This document shows, one piece after another, positions 44,471-59,358 of a stretch of 64,000 nt of DNA. The DNA lies in assembly GCA_013433145.1 (NCBI GenBank), contig CM024172.1, positions 1,734,501 to 1,798,500 of the forward strand, in the 5' to 3' direction. The position numbers and the translations under genes were made by a program. The notes below the pieces were generated by a model. The model was not told the origin of the DNA, did not search any database, and saw only the letters and a program-made list of their open reading frames with translations. This DNA comes from Ascaris suum (lineage: Eukaryota > Nematoda > Chromadorea > Rhabditida > Ascarididae). How positions within the stretch are numbered: the stretch's first letter is position 1; every line of letters begins with the position of its first letter.

Positions 44471-47400
44471 ATGAAAATGTTTGATTTCGTCTCATCAATA
44501 CGTGTATTTGGAAGTATCGCTATTGGTGTGCTGCTTATTCTTGTTAATATACCCGTATTCAGCGTTATTATCATACATAAACGATTGAGGTTTGTCACAT
44601 TTTATTTGCAACGCTATCGAATTCGTATCATAGTGAATAATAGACGATTTCGCTGAGAAAGCTTTTAACACGGTCGAGCAACAATACAACAATTTTCCCA
44701 GGGAATAGGAGAGAGTAGATGAGCGATGTTAATATTCTTGAAAGCGATCCAATAAATCAAAATTTTCCCCTTCAAATTTCTCAAAATTGCTCACGATTTC
44801 AATCATTAAGTGAAGAGAAATTACCCAATCCATTAATCCACATTCGGAAGGATCTCCGCGTTATTTATTACTTCCTTATTACTCTTATGACAGATAACAT
44901 TATTAACTCTTATAAGAGAGTACGGAGATGGGACCATGGGACGAGAATAAACTATAGACGTTTTCAACAATAAAATGTTCTTCTATAGAAGATTACTTCA
45001 GTTTGACCAAAATATAAGCAATTATTTCAATTGTTGAGTTTATCATTAGTAAATCGTTTATTCTTAAACGGTTTTCAAAATGTTTTATGAAAATCGCAGA
45101 AATCAATTTAAGAGATAAGAAAGAAATTTAGTACTTTAACTTTTAGTACTTAAATTTTAGTACTTAAATTTAGTACTTAAATTTTAAATTTAGTACTTAA
45201 ATTTAGTACTCAATTTATACTGTTTTATTCTCGTAATGAATCTTCTTTTTTCCACTTCACTTTAAATCTCAAATATATTTCTTATTGTGCATATAACTTT
45301 TAAAATTTTCTAGTCGCTTTTTTTTTGCATTCAATTTATCTCAGACGTTAATTAAAAAGAAAATTATGCATTATTTACAAGAATTATATGAGAGATTAAT
45401 TTTTTAAAAAAGAATGTGACGAATATTCAATGGAAGCAAAGCTTAGTAAGAAAGAAAATAAAATGAAATAAAGAAATATGAATCAATTACAGGTATATTA
45501 AAGAAATATGAATTAATTACAGGTATATTAAAGAAATATAAATTAATTACAGGTATATTAAAGAAATATGAATTAATTACAGGTATATTAAAGAAATATG
45601 AATTAATTACAGGTGTATTACAAGAGCCGTCAATGGCTTATTTTATCAAATTTTTATATAATAAATGATGCAATCCAAAAAAAAAAAAAAATTCACCATA
45701 TCATAGACTTTTTCCTATATTTTTGCTCTTTTATTTTATTTTTTAATCTTTTTTTTAATGAATCGTTGAATTTAGTTTTTAAATTACCTTATTTGATCAC
45801 TACTTATCTCTCTATTACTCTCTATTACTCTGAGAACATCAATATGTACTATAAACAATTTTTTTTTTGATTTAGAGCTTTTTATCATTTATTTATACAG
45901 TTTAAATTGTTCAATGTATGACTGATCATATTGCCATAATTAAATTATTCGCATTATTTTTAGACGAATTTATGCAATATTAGCATCGGTGATTCTTTTT
46001 AATGGTCTCACCGGTGTTGCCACTTTAGCAACTGGTATTCAACGTTTCATTATTATCACTAATTATGACACATCGATTATAATTACGAATAAAGAATGTA
46101 TCAAAAGTGTAAGTTAATTTTATTTTTTTCCCATAAATTTGAGTGGATAATTTCAATGCTAATGGATTAGCGGTTTTATGGATTTTCCCATAGAAAATAT
46201 TATAATTTCAACGCAGAGATTTATAAATTATGCAAAAAAAAAGTCGAAAATTGTGGAATGATCATAGAGTTATTTGATTATAAGCGAGCATTTGAATTTT
46301 AAATTTGTTGAAATGATGAAGAATTATTATACGAAATTAAATATATACATTTCGCTTTGTTCGTATATTTTTGTTTGTATGAATATATTTGTTGATTTTA
46401 GTTGGCTTATGTGGTCTTTTTGCATCACTTAATAAACTTGCCATTTGCATTCAGCCGGTTAAGTTATTTCGAATTACTTTGCCAATGCAATTTCCAATTT
46501 TTTTTTTTTTTTTAATAGGAAATTGTCTCAATAATCGCTCGCTGACTTATCTCTTCGATTATCTTATAGATCGATATAGTCCAGTAAGACGCTAGTCAAG
46601 TATTCACATATGCATATGCCATTTCCGAAGCATTCATAGCACTATTCGATTACAGATGTATATTGTAAATTAGTGTCTTAAACTCTTTAAGAGGTGATTT
46701 TTGATTGAGTATTGATAGATGGGTAGAATGAGCGGAAAGTTCACTTATAGAGTTTAAAGTGGTAAGATTGTTCGATGTTTTATATGAATAAAGAGAATCT
46801 CTCAACGAGGAATCAATCCTCATCGAATGCCATAATCTTTTTGAGTATTTAGTCGAGATGTACAAATAAATTGTATTCTTGCTGATATTCTCATGTTGTT
46901 GCCGCGTTGATTACTAATTAGTACGAATAATTACGAGTAGTAGTAATTAGTGTGTAAATGAGCTCATTCATTTTAGCCAGCAACAATACAACTAAGCGTG
47001 AAATTACTGAAATTACTGTACAAACTTCATATTTTGGCATTTTGAAGTGTGGCAGTTGAATCTATCAAGTTTAGTGTTCTTCTATGTAAGATCGTCGAAG
47101 TGAATCAAGTGTACTCAGAAAATTTTCGCTTCAAATTTATTACTTTTATCAAAAATTCGCTAAATATATAAAAATAAATTTAAAATATACTCCAATTTTA
47201 TCAATTAAAACTCATAAAAATGTGATTTTTTTTTAATATGGAATTTAATTGATCACCATATATATGTATAAATAGATATCGATCGAAATGAATGCAAATC
47301 TCTAAACGAATATAAATAGTTGATAGTTTAAAGAAAATATCATATTTGCAATGAATAGATGCATTATGAATTATGATATGAGTAAATAACAATGAAAGAA

Positions 47401-50177
47401 AATAAACGAAAATAATGAAATTGAAAAGAAATGATGATTGTTTAATACTAAATTAAGCGATTTGTTTAGTTGAATATAGATGAATAATATTGAAATTTGC
47501 ATAAAAATTAACGATCACACTAGGGAACTATGACTTTTTATGTTATATGTACTTCGTCGAGAATATTCATATTTAGATGAATTAATAATAGAAACTTTTA
47601 TGATTAGCACACATCGAATGATATCATTTTAATAGAAACGCTAATATAGGCATTTTTTTTCATGCATAAAAATGAAAATTTCCTCTATCATTGTATTTCA
47701 AAATATTCAACTGAAGAAAATATCAAATAATGAAACGTTTTGAAAAAAAAAAAAAAAATTTCAGTTCAGTTATTTTATACGTTTCACATTGAATTCATTG
47801 AACGGTACTGGTCTATTGTTGGTGAATGTGGATCGATTCATCGTTGCAATTTTTCCACTATTTTATTTTCGTCATCAATTTCGACTTGCACTATTGCTTA
47901 TGATTATACCATATACTTTCACCGTAATTTTTCTCATAAGCGCTCTTGTTGCCACTCTTCTATTGCCTGCATATCCGATTAACATACTTTGTGGGTAATT
48001 ATCTTTAATCGTTTTTTTTTGCTGATCGATTATTTTGGCGATTCAAATCGAAATCTCGATTGTTTCCTAGTTGAAATTGGCTCAATTATTTTATATTGTT
48101 GTTGAATTTATTAGAGTATCACATGGAAGAAAGCATCACATTCGAAAACAGGTAAAACATTCATTGTTGGCTATTTTCATCTATTTCCTGAAGGGATTAA
48201 TTATATCCGTAGTAAGTCATCAAATGTTTCTTTTTTTTTTTTTACAGAGAATTGCATTTCGCTCATCTGAGTTCGAAATACAATTCCCTCTCATTAATGA
48301 AATCGCTACGAGAATTCATTTCGTATAGGCAAAATTTTCATACGTATAAGAAATTAAATAATAATCAAATCCGATTGTTTACTCTATTATGGGACCGATA
48401 AAATTTTGATGAGGGAGTTTTTTTTTTTTGCAATAATTTCAGGCTTGAACATATTCTCTATCCAAGTGCATTTACGGCTTGCCTTTGTCTAAATGCGACG
48501 ACAGCTTTAAGCAGTACTCTCGCGATGATTGGTGTTGTCTTTGTTATGAGAAGGTATTTTTCACTGGTTGAAAGGCAATTGTAATTTTCCATTTTATGGA
48601 TAAATTTGAAGTAGAACACCGATAAGAAGAAGCTGAAACCACCCCCCCCCCCCCCCCCTCCTCGCTTCAGCGAGATGATTCGGCGCTGACAAAGCAAGCC
48701 GTCCTCTTCTGCACAGATGTTCGAAATACAACGCAAAATGCATTTATATACTTTCTTTATGCATATGCTCCACTTCAGCTATACTTCATGTGCCCATCGG
48801 ATTGCACGATTTTCTCTGATTATCCATAATCATGCCCCACAAACATGTTCACAGATACAGACATACGCAGACATTGGCAAGCAGAGGAATTAACGCTGAC
48901 GCTATAGAAAGGCCATAACGCCTATGTTTACTCGCAAATTTGTTGATCAGCTACGAAATTTCCGTTCGCCAACGAATTTTATGGGATTAGGATGACTGCA
49001 TTCGTTCTGGACACGAGTGTAAATTGATGGTGAAAATTCTTCTAAAACCGTTCCTTTGTTCCTTTGAGGACAAGTCCTAGGTGAAATTTCTCTTAAAGAG
49101 CAGCAACAGTCCATCGGCATGCTCGCTCACATTTGCATATTCTCGACTGCACCATCTAGATCGAATCATTTGAATCCTTTATCACTTTATCACTGCACAA
49201 TGTTATGGATCATTCTTCATTCTTCAAATCTACCTCCGAAATGATCAAATTTTTCAATATTACTTCAAAAAAAAAAATCAATAATCGAATACTGCAATCG
49301 AAACAATTATTGCAAAACAATAATACATTTTAAAATATTGTAAAACTCAGAAAAAAAAAAATTTTTTTTTCATTTTTATAAATTTACAACGGAAATTATA
49401 TTTCAGACGTATAAGTCACGTAGCGAAAAATCATAAGACAATAGCACATGGTGATATTTCCACTTTCATAAGGAATCAAAATCGATTCACGATAACAATG
49501 CTACTATCAAGTATTTTCACATTTGGTATGTGTCTTACTTTTTTGCATATATATTTTCTTATATGATATACTTTTTTTCTTTTCAACTTGATCATATCTA
49601 TCTAAACTATAAAATAAATAAATATAAATATAATTAGGCATTAGTCTCAAATCTCAACGATTCAATGATTTATTTAGTATTCGTTGCATTTGTATTGATT
49701 TATTTTTTCATTGATTTACATCATTCATTGATTACTCAGTTATTTTACTATTTACAACTAATACTACATTTATCAGTTACATTTACTAGTTAGCTATATC
49801 ACATTTACTAGTTAACCGTAACTTTTATTACAAATTTTTATTCTATTTTATATGCTTTATTTCATTGCGATAATTTATGCATATGATTTTATTTGCTTAT
49901 CATTTCAGTATTATTCGTTGCACCAACATGCTATCAACTTGGCATAGAAATTTTTCCATATAATAACGAAGCATTTGAAGTGACTGCTCTTTATCTTTGT
50001 TATGTTAACGCATTTAATATGGTATGTTTTTTTGTTATAAGGCAAGAGGATATCAAAGTTCGTCTAATATCCCTCATTAAGAAAAAATCCTCACCAGAAC
50101 TGACTAATAAGTTGCGTGTTGCGACAGTTTTGGAAGGAAGTCGTAAAGTGCAGCGGTCCTCTACAAAACAAACGTAG
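44471..50177 (+). CDS. Divergent rhodopsin-like 7TM receptor, nematode chemoreceptor type
   Basis: Seven-helix G-protein-coupled receptor for the plasma membrane, probably sensory or peptide-type; the ligand is unknown. Exons: 44471-44589, 45964-46108, 47765-47994, 48443-48553, 49407-49525, 49909-50177 (stop TAG), all phase-consistent, 330 residues. TM1: IAIGVLLILVNIPVFSVIII. TM2: YAILASVILFNGLTGVATLA. Exon 2 ends with a Cys before TM3. TM3 is followed by the DRY-like motif in LLLVNVDRFIVAIFPLFYF. TM4 and TM5 follow, then a basic loop. TM6: LLSSIFTFVLFVAPTCYQLG. TM7: LYLCYVNAFNMVCFFVIRQE, where NPxxY is replaced by NAFNM. The tail is basic and Ser/Thr-rich. It most resembles nematode srsx/srbc-like receptors, but I cannot assign the subfamily. 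The alternative start is the Met two codons later (44477). The GPCR call is firm, the subfamily weak. Confidence 0.88.
45126..45217. repeat. TTTAGTACTTAAA short repeat
   Basis: Six or so copies of TTAGTACTTAAATT in intron 1 of the 7TM receptor gene; the word is partly palindromic (AGTACT). Confidence 0.8.
45471..45620. repeat. 30-bp tandem repeat, 5 copies, intron 1 of the 7TM gene
   Basis: The unit AAGAAATATGAATTAATTAC + AGGTATATTA is repeated five times almost perfectly; the first copy has AATCAATTAC and the last GGTGTATTA. Each unit contains TTACAGGTATAT, which resembles an acceptor joined to a donor. Confidence 0.95.
48641..48662. repeat. Poly-C tract in 7TM gene intron 4
   Basis: A C homopolymer of about 17 followed by TCCTCGC. 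Comparable poly-C tracts lie at 14910-14926, 19481-19494, 53647-53661 and 60225-60240. Confidence 0.85.
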
Positions 50178-51263
50178 TAACCCTACGTTTTGCTTTCGGT
50201 GAGTCTACCACACTCATTTTGTGCGTAGTTGTTGCCGAAGTTCGATACAGCTTCTTTCATGTTCAGTTATTCTATGCTTTACTTGCATCGTTGGAGTGAA
50301 TTACTAACATTCTCTATGCCTTTATGCTTTTGTACATTAGAGATTCTATTCTGTTTATTCGGTTCTATTCTATTCAATATTATGAAATTGGCCAACATTA
50401 CTATCCTCATCCTGTATTACTTTACATTATATTATTATATGCTTGAAAGTTGTCATATATATTGATATGTACATGTTTTTTATTTATTTGTTTATTTATT
50501 TATTTATTTATTTTATTTATTTATTTATTTGTTTATTTTTATTTATTTATTAAAATTCATGTTTACAACGTATATGGATGTATTTCAAAATATAGATGCA
50601 ACTGCGTAAAGAATGCTGGAATAGCGTATTACCACTAAATCAAAATAATGCGATTCGTAAATGAATATTAGTATTGGAAGGAAATATGTTCTACTAAATG
50701 AAACAAATGAAGACGCTTATTACAATGAAAGATTCATTGTAGTTTATGCAATATGATTTATATTTTAGACAAATTAAGGCGAGGCGTTGACACAAATTCT
50801 TCATAAGATTCATTCGTTGAACTTTAAGAGGCGTTAAGTATGAGCCGATAAATCATAAGATGCATGTAAATTTTAAATTATATTTATGTGTATATAATTG
50901 TTTGCATAATTAAAGCTACGATAATTCTATAGTATAGATTCAAATCAACAAATCGCATCACTAGAACTTCAATGGTTTTCGAATTAAGAAAAGAAGAGAT
51001 ACGCATATATTTGCATACAAAACTACTTCACTAAAGCATAAATTGATTGCAAATGAGCTCATCATTAAGCTAATAATTCATATAGCTCATTATTTGAAAA
51101 GAGATACGATCGCTCCACATATGAACGCAAATAAGAAAGTAAAGAAGCATTCTGGGGTAATACTCATCAAATATTCAGGTTGGACGGATAAAATTCTTTA
51201 TGGAAACGATGTAATGATTTCTAAAGTCAAAAAATGAGTTCTTATTTCGAGAAACAATCATGT
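50178..51263. other. Convergent intergenic stretch
   Basis: Lies between the 3' ends of the plus-strand 7TM gene and the minus-strand gene group. It holds a (TTTA)n microsatellite at 50478-50552 and AT-rich sequence. No gene was supported. Confidence 0.6.
50478..50552. repeat. (TTTA)n microsatellite
   Basis: About 75 bp of TTTA units with occasional TTTG variants. Confidence 0.9.
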
Positions 51264-51569
51264 TTAGTTTACATAACTCTTGAATAAAAATTTCCTAATA
51301 TATAGGAACTGCCGTAAATGAGCTCTTAAAATCACGACAATGAGCAATGCATAAACAATCGCATTTTCATGTATTTTGTGATCGAAGCGCTGGCTTTGAT
51401 GAACATTCGAATGGCTCAGTGCAGTAGTCGATAAACGTCTGTAGATGTCGATACGGATAAGCATCACGACCCCAAACACGCATAGAACTGAAGACCAAAG
51501 ACATACATTCGGGTCTAAGCCGAATTTATATAGGCCCCTAATATCGCCTCGAACTGCACAAGACCACAT
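51264..51569 (-). CDS. Hypothetical 101-residue protein with two hydrophobic segments
   Basis: Not recognised. A single open frame from ATG 51569 (MWSCAVRGDIRGLYKFGLDP) to a TAA stop at 51264-51266. Two hydrophobic stretches are visible: VCLWSSVLCVFGVVMLI (about residues 27-43) and ENAIVYALLIVVILRAHL (about 68-85), separated by a polar His/Ser/Gln-rich loop. The ATG lies 80 bp downstream of the stop of the preceding small minus-strand gene, and ATCTAAG about 10-15 bp before it could be a trans-splice acceptor, as expected within a nematode operon. The less AT-rich composition also suggests coding. Alternatively it is a read-through 3'-UTR frame of the upstream gene. Confidence 0.35.
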   Translation of the reverse strand: MWSCAVRGDIRGLYKFGLDPNVCLWSSVLCVFGVVMLIRIDIYRRLSTTALSHSNVHQSQRFDHKIHENAIVYALLIVVILRAHLRQFLYIRKFLFKSYVN

Positions 51570-51649
51570 AAGTCTATCACTTAGATCATATGAGGAACAA
51601 TAAAAAATGAATCGACTATACGGGTAAATATGATAACTGTAGTGTTAGA

Positions 51650-55413
<3,764 letters not shown>

Positions 55414-55420
<7 letters not shown>

Positions 55421-58400
55421 TTAAGCTCAAAGAAGTGAGCTTTTGTTTCGCTAAGGCATATAAGTCGAAATTTGTTCGGATCATCGGTAGCGATCTCTTT
55501 CACAGCCACAATTTCGTCATCTATTCGTCGTATCACTTCGTTGCGTTGACGATTCCAATCAATCACAACCTTCAACTTCCTAGCATCATCATCAAACAAC
55601 CATATTTTCTAATGATCACGGATTATCGTAAGTTCTGTGAGTAGCGACATCTCAAGAGGATAGGCGAACGAAATGTGAAGGTAACGAAAACCGAAATGTA
55701 AATATTCTTGAAGGGGTCACAATTTTAAAAACATCAAAGCACTAAGGGCACAAGTCTTCGAAATTTCCTCACCCAGAAGGAACTCTAGCGTAAAGGTGAA
55801 GGTTTCTCTGAAGCAAGATAGGTAAGCGTTCAAGTTTCTATCCATAAAAGAGACATTAAAGGCCATGGAATAGAGGCTTGCAGATATTTTGAGGCTCTGC
55901 AGTAGTCTCACTTAAGCATATTCTTGCTTCGGATTATTATTTTCTTCCCTTAAGAGAGTGTCCCCCTATAAACCTAGAAAGAATGTTTTTTCTTCTCAAA
56001 AAAATAAGGTAAAATAAAAATGAGAATAGAAATAAAGATAAAATGCTGCCAGCTAGAAAAGCGAGCAAATATTTATTGCTGACCAATTGTGAATGCGCTT
56101 CATCAATGACGGCTGATATGTGCCCACTAGAGGTATTCCAGAATGCACACGAAATCATGCGTGTTTGCTTCGTCGATCTGCTGTTGTAATCACGAACGCA
56201 TATCACCTCAACATTCTCCTCGTTAAGCATGAGTCTGTAGAATGCATGCCTCGTAGTTAAATGGCGCTCATCAGGTGCAAATGAAACCACGAAGGAGTCA
56301 CTCGTCGAATCGTAGGTAAATGAGTTGATAGAGCCTGTAATTAAATCATCTTATAGGCACAATTTCGATTCATGCTTACAATACCGTCTCATTCAGCCCA
56401 CTATGCAAAAAAAGTAAACTGCAAATAAGAAAATGCTAAGAAGCCAAGAATTGATTAAAATATCTAAAACAATGAACAAACCGCTTCCTGAATGGAGAAA
56501 TTTAGGTACTTGCTCGATCCCAACATCGGATCTCTCTGAATTTTGCTACCAACACTTGCACTGCAATATACACTCTCAAGAGCGACGATTTCCAGGTCAT
56601 TTACATACGTAGGTGCATATGCATAAAACTATGCAAATTTCAATGCAAACACCGCATACTTAAACGTTACTCTCTGCTATACTCGAAGATGCATTCAACT
56701 ATTATAAATTATTCCTTTCAAGTATCGACAAAGCCAATACCTTGCAATTCCAGTCTTTTTATTTCAAAAACGCTTGGTATACTAAGTGCTTTTTGGAATG
56801 CGAGAGAAGCAGCAAGAGAGAAGCAAAAGATATGGAGGAATACAGAAAATTTTTGTTCGGTCAATCAAAGCAGGAACGCAGAAACTGAATGATCTCTTCA
56901 AACAAATCCAACGTGCTTGCCTCGATCGGATACGAGTATGTGCGGTTGCTGGCGGTAGTAGAGCGTGCATTGCTTGAGGGAAACCACTATCACGGCATAT
57001 ATGGATGTGAGTGCATGAACGTATATTATCGGCATTCGACCAGATCCGCCAGTAATATCGAATGGGGTTGCTGTCGGTTCCGTCACATCAAACTTCAGCA
57101 CGCGTCCTGAAATGCCTCGACTCGTTATATAACATTAACGAGTGGACACGCCTTCGGTTTAACGATGATCCAAAGCAAAAACAACACACAAAGTGTGAAA
57201 ATGCAACAACACAATCCATTCATGTGAAGCCTGCAACAAGATGTCTCTCGGCATCAGATGGCCATTACCGGGACATAGGAGGTTTGCCACCCGCCTACCA
57301 AGCATTCCATATCACTAAACTTCTACCCGTCTTCTCCCCGTAATTCTCAATTGCCATTCAACCAATCTAATTTGCAGTTTAAAAGCGAGCATCAAATTGG
57401 GGAAAAAAATGAATTAATGAATAAAGAATAAATATTGGACGCTAGAATATACATTCAGAAGAAAAGCACTTTAAAATTATTTTGCATAAGAAAAAATTAT
57501 TGATGAGAAGAAGAAAAACCGAAAACATTTCTTATTTCGAAAGCACATAAAACGATATTAAAGAAAATAACAACAATTGAAATGAGATATTCACTCAAAA
57601 TGGATACTAACCATTAACAAGGCCAACAAGAACTTCATTATCACTTAGCCAGCAGCAACTCCATCCATTTGCTGGTAATTCCAGCTGATGTCGAACCCGT
57701 TTCGATTCACCAAACCTGCAAATATAAACGGAAACAACTTCACAATAAAACACACCAAAAAGAAGGTTGGATGTAAGTGAAGAATGAAGCTGTATATCTA
57801 TTTCAAAGTGAACGACTATGCACTACCAAGATGATATAGTATAAGGAGTTGTATATTGCAAAAGATCAATCAATGAAACTGTACTCAGTAATGCAGAGAG
57901 TCCTATCCTCTCCAGTGCTGAGCACAAGTCTGCAATCGAAAGGAGATACACGACAACAGCGAGGTCTCTTCGTATGTACGGGCATGGCAGCCGTCACCCG
58001 ACCTTCTCTCGTTACCTACAAATTACGTTGGCAATTATAAAGAGGACAAATTCATTGCGAAGCGAATATGGCAACTTCATTAGATGTTATTTTTGATGAC
58101 CACCTAGTAGAAATATTTAGGCAAGTGGCAAAAAATCAGTTAATGCTCACCGCATACGACAAAACATGCTTGAAGGAGGAAAGCTCTTCGAGTCACTGCA
58201 TAAATACTAGCAGCTATCACCTTAGCCTCCCCCACCACTCCTCCTTTATCGACTCCTCATTTCTTTGCAAAAACGCAATTATATGTGATTAGAATTCTAC
58301 AAAAAAACCAACAAGATTTTACAAAAAATTTAAGCTTGATAAGACCAGAGATGCAGGACAATGTGAAATCGTAAATACGAAAAAGTATCAAACCAGTTTG

Positions 58401-59305
58401 AGTCCATATGGCCTAAAGAGGTCGTTATCAATACGGCATGTGACGACAAACATATTGCCATCGTCGTGTACGCTCCTCGACCCTGGTTGCGTCGACAACA
58501 CAATCGACCTTCCCACCGATAAAGAGAATTCATGTAGAGTTTTGGTGCCGTAATCAGTGCTGAAGTTGCCGATCTGGAACGATAAAAATGAGCATTATTT
58601 AAGACAGAAAAGAAACGGTTCGGCGGCAATTAGTGCAAGCTTTGCTGTATCGATCCATGTTTATAACCGGAAACAAAGATTCGGCCTTTACTTTATCGAC
58701 CCCACTTTCCACCATTTCTGCATAGGCCTCTGTGATTGCTTTATCGATGATAAAACGAGCAGATTAATTTGCATAACTTTTAGAATTTCAAAGATTTGCA
58801 ATTTGCATAATTTGCATTTTGCTCGATTAATCAATTTCACTTATATTTCATTCAGATATGCGCTCATCATTCATCGCATCACTGTTAATAAAACTTCAAC
58901 GAACTGAACGCAAATCTACGAACAAAGAGTTTCCTCGAAAAAATTTTAAAAAGGGAAAGAAATGTATTTTAAAAAAAAATTTAAACCTGGAAGTGCTAGC
59001 TTCCTCTTCCGCTTTCTTCAACTTTATTTTTAGCTGCACGACCTCCAACCTGAGCCTATCATTTTCCGCCTTGTACGCCTTGTTCGATTCTCTCAACTCT
59101 TCAAGTTCCGTCGTATCGATCATCTGTAAGTTTTGATAGGTCATTTTCACAGACATCAGTGAAGGCCCAAATACCAACATTGAAGTATCGCTGTTTAATT
59201 CAGAATAAAATATAAAAGAGAATGATAAATTCCAGCCAAGAAATGCATCCTCGTGACAACAACAACATTAATTGCAAAGCACAGAGGAATTGCCTTTTTT
59301 ACAGC

Positions 59306-59358
<53 letters not shown>

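Noticed and set aside
48458..48736. 92-codon minus ORF with a poly-Gly run
   Set aside because: Antisense to exon 4 of the 7TM receptor and a translation of the poly-C tract.
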